Origin: Lishizhenia tianjinensis | GTDB lineage: Bacteria; Bacteroidota; Bacteroidia; Flavobacteriales_D; Crocinitomicaceae | DNA length: 64,000 bases | Direction: 5' to 3' | NCBI RefSeq assembly: GCF_900116425.1 | Contig: NZ_FPAS01000001.1 | Location: 434,001-498,000 of the forward strand | The notes under the pieces: model-generated | Told to the model about the DNA's origin: nothing | Seen by the model: only the letters and a program-made list of their open reading frames with translations | Databases searched by the model: none | Part shown: positions 51,187 to 60,138 of the stretch, in pieces | Layout: every line of letters starts with the position of its first letter | Numbering within the stretch: position 1 is the first letter of the stretch | Translations under genes and position numbers: made by a program

Positions 51187-51789
51187 TTAATACATCGCGA
51201 AAATAACTACCATAATTGTTCCTGGAAGTACGAAAACCAAGGAAATAATTCGGGCAAAAACAAACCACGGACTCTTTCTTTTAAAGATGAAAGTGAACAA
51301 AGGAATGAGCAAGAAGATTTGCAACCAAGGGAACCAATTAAAGATGGAACGATACCTCCATTCTACATGGTGTCTAGTCGTGTTTTCGTCTATTTTGATT
51401 TCGTAGCTGAGTTTCTTTCCCGTTTTGAAAATGGGAGTATAGGTGATTTCTAAGGTGTTTTCGACGTGATCAAACCAATCTGACATTAAAGGGGCGAAGA
51501 TATAGTCTTCCACATCCAATATTTGGTGCCAAGTCCATTCCCAATCTCTGTTGATTTTCCAATCCTCCTCGGTGAGGGTTTTGGTAGGACCATCCACGAA
51601 AGTTTCTATGGTAAAGACGATGGACATCAAGGTACAGATCACCACTACCACTTTGAACAGTAACCACTGTTTTCCACTGGTTATGCGCTCGTAAAATGCA
51701 TTACTCTCGCGTTCTTCGCGCTCTTTTTTTAACCTTATTTTTTCTGCAGCCCTGCGTTTTGCTTCTTGTCTATCGTAACTATTGGTCAT
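51187..51789 (-). CDS. Hypothetical membrane protein
   Basis: 200 residues. A basic N-terminus (KRRAAEKIRLKKEREERE) is followed by a membrane helix (about 44-62), a periplasmic-like middle (DWEWTWHQILDVEDYIF) and two more helices at the C-terminus. Function unknown. Gaps of 12 and 23 nt to its neighbours suggest co-transcription with both lipoprotein genes. Confidence 0.6.
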   Translation of the reverse strand: MTNSYDRQEAKRRAAEKIRLKKEREERESNAFYERITSGKQWLLFKVVVVICTLMSIVFTIETFVDGPTKTLTEEDWKINRDWEWTWHQILDVEDYIFAPLMSDWFDHVENTLEITYTPIFKTGKKLSYEIKIDENTTRHHVEWRYRSIFNWFPWLQIFLLIPLFTFIFKRKSPWFVFARIISLVFVLPGTIMVVIFAMY

Positions 51790-51812
51790 GTATTATCTTC
51801 CTTAGTTGATTC

Positions 51813-52457
51813 TTATTTCATTTTAATTTTATTCAACACCTTGTATAGTTCGCTTTTTTCTTCTTCTGTAGAATAGGAAAGGGTAAAGAGCAAACTAAAG
51901 CCATTTTTAACGGTTGAAATATACTCTTGGGTAATGCTTTTTCCAACGTAGCTGAGTTCGGCTTCCAAAATATGATAGCTAGTGTTGTTGATGATCTTTT
52001 CATAGACTGGCTTGTTAAAGCTATAATTCATCGGAGTTTGCTTTAACGTTTTTTTTGCTTCAACCAAGTAATCTCCACCATCTTTAATACGAGAGAAGTT
52101 TTTGGTATTCTCAGCAATGATCATAAAAGAAGGATTGAATTCTACAGGCGTTCCAACCTCATATTTGAAAACAGTGAGCAAATAAGCTGTATTTACTTTC
52201 GAAGCCTCAATGAGTTTCTTCATTTCCTCATCACCTTCAGAAACCAACTCATTTCCCATTTCAATCAAATTGTTCATTTCCTCTTTGTTTTGAACCGCCC
52301 AATTAGGGTCAAAATGAACTTCCATTTCAAAGTAATCGTTGGTATAGAGACCGTTTGAGACTTGTCCAAAGTCAAAGTTTTCGGGAATTTTGTTTTGGTT
52401 GTTACAACTCAAAAGAGTGATTAGGGCGATGGCCAGTAGGGGCATGAATTTTTTCAT
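51813..52457 (-). CDS. Hypothetical lipoprotein
   Basis: 214 residues. Lipobox ITLLSC (Cys18). The mature part resembles small lipoproteins with a Tim44/DUF-like mixed fold: FGQVSNGLYTNDYFEMEVHF, LEAELSYVGKSITQEYIS. No family recognised. First gene of the 52457-50530 run. Confidence 0.6.
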   Translation of the reverse strand: MKKFMPLLAIALITLLSCNNQNKIPENFDFGQVSNGLYTNDYFEMEVHFDPNWAVQNKEEMNNLIEMGNELVSEGDEEMKKLIEASKVNTAYLLTVFKYEVGTPVEFNPSFMIIAENTKNFSRIKDGGDYLVEAKKTLKQTPMNYSFNKPVYEKIINNTSYHILEAELSYVGKSITQEYISTVKNGFSLLFTLSYSTEEEKSELYKVLNKIKMK

Positions 52458-52591
52458 AGTGATTAGTATTTGATTTTGTTATTGCAGAGCAATATACGGT
52501 TTATAAATTTTTATTTCAAAGTGGGTAAATACTATTGCGATTTTTTTAATCTTCTTAGCGCCGAAGAAAATAAGTTAATATTTTAGCTTAA

Positions 52592-53206
52592 ATGGAAAAT
52601 TTTCAAATAAAGATTATCTCATTGCAAACAAATCCGAGATTTTTTTTTCGTATGAATGTTGCTTTTACAAAAATGTTAGAGAAGGAATTAAATCGATCCT
52701 TTAAACATAAGTTAAGTGAGTATTCTATTATTCTTTCGGTTCAAGCGGATTTAGTCGATAACGTGCAAATAAAAGAATCCTTTTTAAATAGGAAAACGAA
52801 GGAAAAAACATTTGTAATTGTATTTCCTGAAAAACATATCGTTGAAATAGATGGTTTGGATTGGGATGTGGATAAACAGTTTGTCTTTCAACATTCAAAT
52901 TATCTTAAAACAATTCCGGTGGAAGTTTATCTTGAATTGATTTTAATAGCGATAGAAATGACTGAGTTAGGAGAAGGTGTTGATATTGACGGTTTTAATA
53001 CTGTTAAAGAGAATCTGGGATTAATTATTGGAGGGTCAAATGATAGTTTTTTATTAAAATCACAAGAGGAGGATTTTCTAATTTTTATTAAATCAAAAAA
53101 TGGAAGGGATTGGCTTAAAACGCATGATGGTAAAGATTGGTTAAAATCGAAAACTGGAGAACTTTTGATGAACTATATTGATCCAAATAGAAAACCCTCA
53201 ATTTAA
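52592..53206 (+). CDS. Orphan protein with C-terminal GK/RDWLK repeats
   Basis: 204 residues, cytosolic (no signal peptide or membrane helix). The C-terminus carries two near-identical units, GRDWLKTHDGKDWLKSK, then a third partial GELLMNY. The N-terminal part is mixed alpha/beta, including KTFVIVFPEKHIVEIDGLDW. It is the only plus-strand gene of the region between 50.5 and 59.4 kb. Not recognised; an immunity-protein-like role would be speculation. Confidence 0.55.
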   Translation: MENFQIKIISLQTNPRFFFRMNVAFTKMLEKELNRSFKHKLSEYSIILSVQADLVDNVQIKESFLNRKTKEKTFVIVFPEKHIVEIDGLDWDVDKQFVFQHSNYLKTIPVEVYLELILIAIEMTELGEGVDIDGFNTVKENLGLIIGGSNDSFLLKSQEEDFLIFIKSKNGRDWLKTHDGKDWLKSKTGELLMNYIDPNRKPSI

Positions 53207-53233
53207 TGCTTACAATTTGGATAACGATATAGA

Positions 53234-53791
53234 TTATGATATTGATCGAGTTTCATATTTGACAATTATCCACCGATTATTTTCTTTTTTTAAGAATTGA
53301 ACTCCCGTTTCACCGCATAAAGGACCACAGAGATAAGTGCAATAGACAATTGCATTTTTGCCGTTTACTGAAACTATGGGAAATGAAATATACGCCATGG
53401 GCGTCTTCCTTTTTCGTGTTAAATACTCTTTATTTGCTTTGGCTTTGAACTTTGAGTTATTCTTTTTTTCTAGTCTTTCATCAGAACAATAAATCACTTC
53501 AATTCCTTCAAAGTCAAACTTCATACTATCATTGAAAAAATCAATTTGTCGATCTTTTGAAAGGGTATCTTCTTTAATCTTTTCCCTATCTAACCATTCT
53601 ATAAACAAGTTTAGCTTTGAGTCTTCTAGTTCTTTAATCAGTGATGAATTGACATACTTGTTATAAACTTTTATTGAATCTTTCGCATAGTTATTTACCA
53701 AAACTTGGGTTATCTGTTGAACATCTTCTTTCGACTGCGAGAAACCTATTATTGAAATAAGTATAGCTGAGATATATGTGATTGTTTTCAT
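53234..53791 (-). CDS. Hypothetical secreted protein
   Basis: 185 residues. Signal peptide at 1-18 (ILISIIGFSQ). The mature part ends in a beta-rich region with KNAIVYCTYLCGPLCGETGV (three Cys). No family recognised. AT-rich, same strand as the next two membrane proteins. Confidence 0.6.
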   Translation of the reverse strand: MKTITYISAILISIIGFSQSKEDVQQITQVLVNNYAKDSIKVYNKYVNSSLIKELEDSKLNLFIEWLDREKIKEDTLSKDRQIDFFNDSMKFDFEGIEVIYCSDERLEKKNNSKFKAKANKEYLTRKRKTPMAYISFPIVSVNGKNAIVYCTYLCGPLCGETGVQFLKKENNRWIIVKYETRSIS

Positions 53792-53822
53792 TAATTTATG
53801 GCTAAACCGGGGATGATGTCAT

Positions 53823-54308
53823 TTAAATTGTATCCTTAAAATACTTTATATCTTTTAAAATCAGTAAGGCCATAATGACGTACTTCAAGGTCCAAACTGG
53901 TGTGTCGATGGCAAAACTTTGCACGGCATAATGTTCTCTTAGGCCTTCATAGTACGTCTGTTTTAAGTTATAATACATTTCGGTTAAATACAGACTTGAA
54001 ACCATAGGTTGTAAAAAGCTTAGAACTTGGGTAAAGATAAAGGCGATAAGAAATGTCCAGAAAACTCGCTTAAGAGATGGTGGTTGATCTAAATCGATTT
54101 TCTTAATCCGTTTTAAAGCATAAACGAAAAGGAGCAGTTCGAACAATAATGTTCCGTAAGCTGAAATTCCATATATCAACATGGGACTTAGTGGGCTAAA
54201 CAGAAGAATTTCTTCCAATATCGTGAAGGATAAGAAGGAAAAGCCTTGAAGTGTTAGACATAAGAAAATCCCTGTTCCGAGTAATCCGATTGTTTTGTTT
54301 GGGGTCAT
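53823..54308 (-). CDS. Hypothetical membrane protein
   Basis: 161 residues with four membrane helices (about 8-28, 38-62, 85-105 and 135-152). Function unknown. Located 31 nt upstream of the secreted protein gene. Confidence 0.55.
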   Translation of the reverse strand: MTPNKTIGLLGTGIFLCLTLQGFSFLSFTILEEILLFSPLSPMLIYGISAYGTLLFELLLFVYALKRIKKIDLDQPPSLKRVFWTFLIAFIFTQVLSFLQPMVSSLYLTEMYYNLKQTYYEGLREHYAVQSFAIDTPVWTLKYVIMALLILKDIKYFKDTI

Positions 54309-54339
54309 AGAATGTTTAGCGTTATGTATAAACTATATT

Positions 54340-54858
54340 TTAAGGCATTTTATACCTTTTTCTTTTTATCAAAATTGATATTATTAACGTCGTAATTCCA
54401 AAACTGGTTAACATTAATAAGTTCAACCTTGATCTTTGAGAATAAGATGGACATAAAAATGATTGTTTTAAAATATATTCATTGGTGTGCGGATGAATAT
54501 GGTCTTCAAAGGAATTCGAATGCTTAAATAAACATGGCAGAAAATCATATAACGCTAAAACTAATGATGTCAATATTAAGAGAGTTGAGCCGACAATCAA
54601 ATAATCATTGAGTTTATTTTGTAACAGGTAATAAATTAAAAGAATCAAACCTGAACTTACCATAAATAGCATGGAATAAAAGTCTACAGGTGCTAGGAGC
54701 TCTGATATTTCTGGGTTGTAGAGACTATTTGTAGTTGTATAGATAAATGTTTTTAATGCATAAGATGAGAAAAAAAGAAGCAGTAATAATTTAATAGCAT
54801 TTGGACTATTCACGATTACATTGAAGCTATCTTTCATTGATGTGTACGATTCTCTCAT
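54340..54858 (-). CDS. Hypothetical membrane protein
   Basis: 172 residues with four membrane helices (about 19-36, 52-72, 85-105 and 145-165). A short extracytoplasmic loop contains CLFKHSNSFEDHIHPHTNEY. Function unknown. 31 nt upstream of the previous membrane gene, in the same direction. Confidence 0.55.
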   Translation of the reverse strand: MRESYTSMKDSFNVIVNSPNAIKLLLLLFFSSYALKTFIYTTTNSLYNPEISELLAPVDFYSMLFMVSSGLILLIYYLLQNKLNDYLIVGSTLLILTSLVLALYDFLPCLFKHSNSFEDHIHPHTNEYILKQSFLCPSYSQRSRLNLLMLTSFGITTLIISILIKRKRYKMP

Positions 54859-54937
54859 TGCAATATTTTTGGTAATGGTCTAACTTTGGTGTGTATCCCA
54901 CTGGGTATTCACCAAACATTTTGTTGGGGCACGTTTT

Positions 54938-56098
54938 TTATATTTTTCTTTTTATTATGTTATAGGGTAAGTTCTGAGTCATAATATTCATCTTTCTCAG
55001 GCCATAAACTCCCAAATTTCTTGTATTATCATTTTTATCAATTGATTGTGTGACTAAGCACTTTTCAAAAAAAGTTCCGAATTCATCTCCATTTAGGTTA
55101 GACCCTAAAATGACTTTTCCGTCTATGATATTTATTTCAGTTTGTAATTCTTCAGTTGCTTTTAGGGTCTCATCAATCGCACAAACTACCTTTCCGTTTG
55201 GATAACAAGTTATTTCAAGTAGAAAGAAATTGTCAATTTTATCTTTGATGTCAACAACAATAGTCTTTTTAGAATTTGCAGTTGATACCTTTGAAATAAG
55301 TTTTGTTTTTTGCTGCCAAATAGAAATTCTCAAATTGTCATTTTTTCTATGACCATAGGACAAAATGAAATTCTTAGTATGACTTTCACTCAACTTAATC
55401 TCAATGCAAAAACGAATTCCTTTATTTCTTTTTGCTCTAATAGGAAATTGCATGTATGCTCTTTCAAAAAATATTCCGTCTAGCATTTTACCTTGGTCAA
55501 CAATTTTTGCTTGATAGTTGATATTTGGTGAATGACCATTATTATCTCCAACAGTAAGACTATGCAGCTCATCATAAATATTTAGAAGGACTTTTGAAAT
55601 TGACATCGTTATATCAAAGCAGAAATCGGGTTGTTCGAGAAAAAGTGTTTCGTAAAGAAGGTTTACTTTATCAACATTATTATCAGGAATCATATGAATC
55701 CCACCATTGTACCCCAAGGTCATAATGAACTCCTGAACGGTGAACTCCTCCTTTTTATACTTCAGGATATTGCTGTTGAAGAATTCATCAAGTTTGATTT
55801 CGAGGATATCCTTTTTAGAGTTTGGTGTAATTCTTTTATATTCGAAGTTGGCAATTTTTATTGGTTGATATACATTAAATTTTGCTGATAAAGTAGCTAA
55901 ACGGATAAAATCAAATCGATTGATTTCATTGACCCAAGGGTTGGGTTGATCTAAATACATTATTCGGTAAAAGAGAGGTAAGCTATTAAAAAGTCTATCT
56001 GACTTCTTTTCATAGTCACTTTTGAAATGGAGATAATGATTAATTCCCCTTGTTTTTCTATTTAAGTCCTTTTTCATTTTTTTAATGTACCCTAACAT
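54938..56098 (-). CDS. Orphan protein with a possible LamG-like C-terminal domain
   Basis: 386 residues, no signal peptide. An N-terminal helical part (RKTRGINHYLHFKSDYEKKSD) is followed from about 215 to 355 by a jelly-roll-like region with IRFCIEIKLSESHTKNFILS, LLEITCYPNGKVVCAIDE and GKVILGSNLNGDEFGTFFE, resembling concanavalin/LamG-like domains. Such domains are normally secreted, so a cytosolic one is unusual. Start could also be Met8. Function unknown; AT-rich accessory gene. Confidence 0.55.
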   Translation of the reverse strand: MLGYIKKMKKDLNRKTRGINHYLHFKSDYEKKSDRLFNSLPLFYRIMYLDQPNPWVNEINRFDFIRLATLSAKFNVYQPIKIANFEYKRITPNSKKDILEIKLDEFFNSNILKYKKEEFTVQEFIMTLGYNGGIHMIPDNNVDKVNLLYETLFLEQPDFCFDITMSISKVLLNIYDELHSLTVGDNNGHSPNINYQAKIVDQGKMLDGIFFERAYMQFPIRAKRNKGIRFCIEIKLSESHTKNFILSYGHRKNDNLRISIWQQKTKLISKVSTANSKKTIVVDIKDKIDNFFLLEITCYPNGKVVCAIDETLKATEELQTEINIIDGKVILGSNLNGDEFGTFFEKCLVTQSIDKNDNTRNLGVYGLRKMNIMTQNLPYNIIKRKI

Positions 56099-56162
56099 TT
56101 TCGCGCAATGAAAAGAAGACTTTTTTCTTGAGAATTGTTACGGCCTTTTTTTATAGAGCGTA

Positions 56163-56879
56163 TTATACGCATTGTTCATTGGCGCTTATTACCTTTTTTA
56201 ATATACACACTGATTCTTTAATGAGGAGAAACATACTTTTCCAATTGTATCTTATAACTTCTTTATGTTTAAACTCAATTTTATATCCATCTTTTTCAAA
56301 TTCTCTATCTAGAATTCCTAGTAGTGGCTCGCCACCATTATTCCAATTGCTTTTATGAATCGTATGGAATCCCCTACTATGAAATGAATTACGAATACTT
56401 GCTAAACATTGTAATGAATTTTGATATTGTTCTTTTTCACTTTGTTCTTCTAAAACTTTCACCATTCTATTGTAAAACCCTGTCTTAGGTTCATTTAGCG
56501 ATGAACAAACTTCACCAAAATAAGAATCAATTTGAAAATGTACCATAGTCACTAAGGATTCGATTGGGAATTTGTATACTAAGCCTTTCTCCATTTGATC
56601 AACTGTAACTCCTAAATTCAAAACCTTCAGAAACTCTTCAGTATTGTTTATTCTTCTTTGTAGATCCATGAATCCTCTAATGTATCCGCTCAGCGATAAT
56701 AGTATTTGCTGAATACTATCCAAGGTTATAAATCTGATATCATTAGTAGGAGTAATAAGCTTCACACCTTCTTCAGAATATGGTATATCTTGGTCTTCAC
56801 ATAATTTCTTTTTGAACATTCCTATTTCGTTTGAAAGGTCTGTGAAATCGTTCGTTGCATCTAATATTGAATAAGGCAT
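56163..56879 (-). CDS. Orphan helical protein with a weak HEPN-like RN-x-x-H segment
   Basis: 238 residues, soluble and mostly helical. SIRNSFHSRGFHTIHK at 161-176 resembles the conserved helix of HEPN-type domains (RN-x-x-H), but spacing differs from the usual R-x4-6-H. VYKFPIESLVTMVHFQIDSYFGEV is a second helix. It lies 22 nt upstream of nothing on its own strand except a gene remnant (56897-57022), and 64 nt from the LamG-like gene. Possible defence-related function is speculative. Confidence 0.55.
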   Translation of the reverse strand: MPYSILDATNDFTDLSNEIGMFKKKLCEDQDIPYSEEGVKLITPTNDIRFITLDSIQQILLSLSGYIRGFMDLQRRINNTEEFLKVLNLGVTVDQMEKGLVYKFPIESLVTMVHFQIDSYFGEVCSSLNEPKTGFYNRMVKVLEEQSEKEQYQNSLQCLASIRNSFHSRGFHTIHKSNWNNGGEPLLGILDREFEKDGYKIEFKHKEVIRYNWKSMFLLIKESVCILKKVISANEQCV

Positions 56880-56896
56880 AATTATTTAATTGAGTA

Positions 56897-57022
56897 TTAC
56901 AACTGTACACCTACAATTGCATTCATTCTAGTTAATTCTTCATTGCATTCACCTACCAAATCAGCAGATAAAACACAGCTTCTCCAATATTCTAATCCAC
57001 CTATAAATTTCTGAAAATTGAT
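56897..57022 (-). pseudogene. C-terminal remnant of a gene (no start codon)
   Basis: A 41-codon open frame reads KFIGGLEYWRSCVLSADL...AIVGVQL before TAA. It has no plausible start and is preceded by an in-frame stop at about 57025. The regular pattern of charged and hydrophobic residues suggests real protein, so it may be the truncated 3' end of a gene. The stop is 18 nt before the HEPN-like gene. Confidence 0.35.
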
Positions 57023-57356
57023 CTACGGTGGTCTCGAAAAGGAGAGGGCGGACTAAAACTAATAAATTAATAGCAGAGTGGGTGAGTTGGTGGATAAAAA
57101 GAAGTTCACAAAAGAGGGGTGGGAATGTGAACTTCTTTTGGGAGGTGGTCCGTTCGTTAACCTCTCGATTTTTACTCTCAATACTGTCCTAAGACTTTTA
57201 GACAGATAGAATCATATTTAGATATCTAGATTTTTTTTGAAAAGCTAGAGGATGTACTAAGCTCTTTATTGTGTTAGAAATTTCTTTATGAGCTCTGTGA
57301 AAATCTTTGCTTCCCTTGTGGTTAAAACGTTCTACGCTCATTCCTCACACCACTTC
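57023..57356. other. Intergenic region without a recognisable gene
   Basis: Beyond the remnant, this stretch holds the hairpin at 57092-57139 and irregular TAGA-type repeats (57194-57230). The rest is AT-rich without coding signal or conserved RNA features that I can see. Confidence 0.6.
57092..57139 (-). terminator. Long hairpin, probable terminator of the DUF4386-like gene
   Basis: Perfect 14-bp stem AAAAGAAGTTCACA / TGTGAACTTCTTTT with a 15-nt loop. On the minus strand five T residues follow. It lies about 220 nt after the stop at 57357, unusually far for a terminator. Confidence 0.6.
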
Positions 57357-58466
57357 TCAATACTCTCTACTCACACTCTCTACTGATTTCCCTCCTTTAA
57401 CCAACATCCAAAGTGCAAAACCAATTTCACCCAAGATCATAAAGACAATGAAAAGACTTTCTATGGTGGTACTTATGATTAATTGTTGGGGGAAAAGGAA
57501 GTAAGTGGCGTACTGTAAAACATAACCCAAGCCACCGAGAAAGAGGGCTATGGACAAGGCAATGTTTAACCATTTTTTGCTTGTGTCTGCTTTGAATAAA
57601 AAGGCCAATACCATGAGGTGAATTCCAATAACGATGAGTCCGGCATTCCAAAGGGTAAAGAAACTTGATAGCGATTGATGGGCAAGTAGAGCAGTACCGG
57701 CACTGTAACTTCTAAACAATTGAAGGATGGCAACACCCAATACAAGGGAATAAATCAATCTCAGAAGTCCAGAAATTTTGGCTTTGCCTTCGTCGCTTTT
57801 TTGGTAGTATTTGAAAACACCCCACGCTACCAAAAGATCGAGTAGAAATATGCCTATCCATCCGAATAGAGATCCTAAAAAGCTGGACTTGTTGACACCT
57901 ATTTGCGTAAAAGTAGTAAGAGGTGAGGTGGGAGAGAACACCTTGTTTAAAATAGGCACGGAGAGTCCAGCTAAAATTGCCATGAGTAAAAGTGAAAGCC
58001 CTATGATAATCGCTAGTTTTCTGGCGTTGTTTGTCTTTGTTTTAGCTGTTTTTAGGTCTTCGGTTTGAGTACTCTTTTTTGTGGGTTGTTTTGAGTTTAA
58101 ACTTATTTTTTTTGGGGTGTTTTTTTCAGGAGTAGAATTTATTCTTCCCACGCTGTTTTTGAGTGTTGGTGACTTTTTTGTAGTTCTTGATTGAGTGGAT
58201 GAATTATTCTTTTCAAGCGCATTATACTCTCGACTGATTCTATCATGTGGAATTTGAGACAAGCTTTGTAGCGTGGTGTCTGTATTATAGTCCAAGTTGA
58301 GAACAAGCTCTTTTTCTTTCTTTTTCGTAGAGAAAACCTTGCCTTTAAAGGAATTGCTGATGTGATAACCGGGTCTATGTACCCTTTTGTGTAGGGTACA
58401 AGAAGCAAGGAGAACGGTGCTTATTAAAACAAGGATAGTGCACCCTATAAAATGTAATCGTTTCAT
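57357..58466 (-). CDS. Lipoprotein-like N-terminus fused to a DUF4386 membrane domain
   Basis: 369 residues. Residues 1-23 form an SPII signal with lipobox (LLASC), and TLHKRVHRPGYHISNSF follows, a pattern seen in small Bacteroidota lipoproteins. A Lys/Ser/Thr-rich linker (about 75-145) leads into six membrane helices (about 150-365). These match DUF4386: LLLMAILAGLSVPILN, LFGWIGIFLLDLLVAWGVF, LWNAGLIVIGIHLMVLAFLF and LGGLGYVLQYATYFLFP. The fusion is odd, because DUF4386 proteins usually stand alone. Function unknown. Confidence 0.75.
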   Translation of the reverse strand: MKRLHFIGCTILVLISTVLLASCTLHKRVHRPGYHISNSFKGKVFSTKKKEKELVLNLDYNTDTTLQSLSQIPHDRISREYNALEKNNSSTQSRTTKKSPTLKNSVGRINSTPEKNTPKKISLNSKQPTKKSTQTEDLKTAKTKTNNARKLAIIIGLSLLLMAILAGLSVPILNKVFSPTSPLTTFTQIGVNKSSFLGSLFGWIGIFLLDLLVAWGVFKYYQKSDEGKAKISGLLRLIYSLVLGVAILQLFRSYSAGTALLAHQSLSSFFTLWNAGLIVIGIHLMVLAFLFKADTSKKWLNIALSIALFLGGLGYVLQYATYFLFPQQLIISTTIESLFIVFMILGEIGFALWMLVKGGKSVESVSREY

Positions 58467-58594
58467 GACGCTAAGCTTTATTGACGTAAAATTAGCGCGG
58501 GTGCATATGGAATCTATTGACTTAAGTTAAGACTTTGACGGAAGGGTAAAAAAGTCTCAGCTAAAAGTTGGCTTACTTAAATTATTTGTGTGTT

Positions 58595-59350
58595 TTAATT
58601 GGTGAAAAAGAGAAAATGAGAGTAGGAAGTATTTAGACCGTCAACGAAATATTTATACGATTCATGCGCCGGGTAATTGTTTCCACAAGGTGGAACATTG
58701 GCATTTGTTTTTAATACTTTGTGTGCAGAATCTTCTTCAAAAGCAAGGGCATTTGGAAAAAGAAAGCTGTAACCATAATATTTATTACCAGTTCCTACAT
58801 TCATAAAAAGGATAGGGAATTCCAATCCGTCTATGGTATTGTACCCAATACTATCTATAAGAATGGACCTACTTAATGAGTCGATGTGGTGCGCAACATC
58901 ATAGCTTTCACCTACCTCTAAATTGAAATCCATCACCTCTGTCGGGTGTTCAAAGTCTTCATTCCTATAAACAAAGGACTTTTTATTTGCCCAGTCGTAT
59001 CTGTATAGGAAATTAATCTCCTCCCAATCAGAGATATATAGATATTCATAGGGTCCAGTGTCACCGGGTGACTTAAAATATTCAGTTGTTTTACATTGAA
59101 CTTTATAATAATATTGATTGTCCTTTGCATAGCCTTCTACCATTCTATAATTTCTTTCATAATGATAATGGTCTGGATCAGTAGAGTTTTCAAAGGCACA
59201 ATAATTATCCAGCCTTGTGTATATTATGTATTCACTAATGGCACTTATAAATCTCTCTTGAACATCTGGTTCTTTAGTGATGGGAGGAATTTCTTTTTTA
59301 CAAGCCGTAAATAAGAGGAATAGCGTAAAGCTTGAAAAGAGTAGTTTCAT
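58595..59350 (-). CDS. Hypothetical lipoprotein
   Basis: 251 residues. Lipobox FLLFTAC (Cys17). The mature part is rich in Tyr and Asp, with YRYDWANKKSFVYRNEDFEH and a NYPAHESYKYFVDGL tail. No family recognised. Single gene. Confidence 0.6.
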   Translation of the reverse strand: MKLLFSSFTLFLLFTACKKEIPPITKEPDVQERFISAISEYIIYTRLDNYCAFENSTDPDHYHYERNYRMVEGYAKDNQYYYKVQCKTTEYFKSPGDTGPYEYLYISDWEEINFLYRYDWANKKSFVYRNEDFEHPTEVMDFNLEVGESYDVAHHIDSLSRSILIDSIGYNTIDGLEFPILFMNVGTGNKYYGYSFLFPNALAFEEDSAHKVLKTNANVPPCGNNYPAHESYKYFVDGLNTSYSHFLFFTN

Positions 59351-59679
59351 GATTTAAAGTGTTGATGTTGAAATGATAACGGGGGAATCTTTCGTAGATT
59401 GTGTTCGAAAGCAAAGAATAAATTCAAGCTGAGCTTATGCTTTTGAAAAGGGGACTCAAAACAAAAATGCCTAACCCACTCGTGAATTAAGCATTCTTGT
59501 TTATGATTAGTTAGCGTGTATAGAATAAACGCAGTAACTCTTTAAAAGGTTGTTTTTGTGAGGTTTAGTTATGTGATTGTTCGGAAGTATGTACGGTTTG
59601 TGAAATTCAATCATGATTTCTACGCTCTTGTTTTGTTAAGTTTACGCGACAACACTTATCTTCGCCGCAAAGCAGAATT
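59351..59679. other. Intergenic region upstream of trmL
   Basis: 329 bp. It holds the trmL promoter (59634-59665) at its right end. No ORF, tRNA or conserved hairpin was recognised in the rest. Confidence 0.7.
59634..59665 (+). promoter_or_regulatory. trmL promoter, TTG-N21-TATCTTCG
   Basis: TTG (59634-59636) and TATCTTCG (59658-59665, one mismatch to TAnnTTTG) are 21 bp apart. The ATG at 59680 lies 14 nt after the box. Confidence 0.55.
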
Positions 59680-60135
59680 ATGGCCTTAAACATTGTACTT
59701 TTTGAACCAGAAATACCCAACAACACAGGGAACATAGGAAGACTCGCTTTAGGAACGGGATGTAACTTACATTTGGTAAAACCCTACGGTTTTGAGATTT
59801 CTGATAAAAAGCTCAAACGTGCAGGTTTGGATTATTGGCCACATATCAACTTAAGGGAATACAACTCCGTAGAAGAGTTTTTTGCTCAACATCCAGAAGC
59901 GAAGTTTGCTTTTTTTAGTAGCAAGGGAGAAAAGTCTTTCTGGGAAATACCTTACCAAGATGATTTATTTTTAGTCTTCGGAAAAGAATCCAAAGGTTTG
60001 GATGAATGGATTACAGATAAGTATGCGCGTGATACCTATCAAATTCCTATGTTTTCTGATAAAATTAGAAGTTTCAACATTGCCAATGCCGTAGCTATAG
60101 CTGTTTATGAAGGAATAAGAAGGTTAAAAGACTAG
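59680..60135 (+). CDS. trmL: tRNA (cytidine(34)-2'-O)-methyltransferase
   Basis: 151 residues, the usual TrmL (YibK) length. It 2'-O-methylates the wobble nucleotide of certain tRNA-Leu isoacceptors with SAM. SPOUT signatures are FEPEIPNNTGNIGRLALGTG, LVFGKESKGLDEWI and IRSFNIANAVAIAVYEG, the trefoil-knot motifs 1 to 3. Convergent with the SirB1-like gene; stops 3 nt apart. Confidence 0.96.
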   Translation: MALNIVLFEPEIPNNTGNIGRLALGTGCNLHLVKPYGFEISDKKLKRAGLDYWPHINLREYNSVEEFFAQHPEAKFAFFSSKGEKSFWEIPYQDDLFLVFGKESKGLDEWITDKYARDTYQIPMFSDKIRSFNIANAVAIAVYEGIRRLKD

Positions 60136-60138
60136 TTA

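Noticed and set aside
57023-57356. tRNA or other RNA gene in the 57 kb gap
   Set aside because: No T-loop or cloverleaf pattern was found; only a terminator-like hairpin and degenerate repeats.
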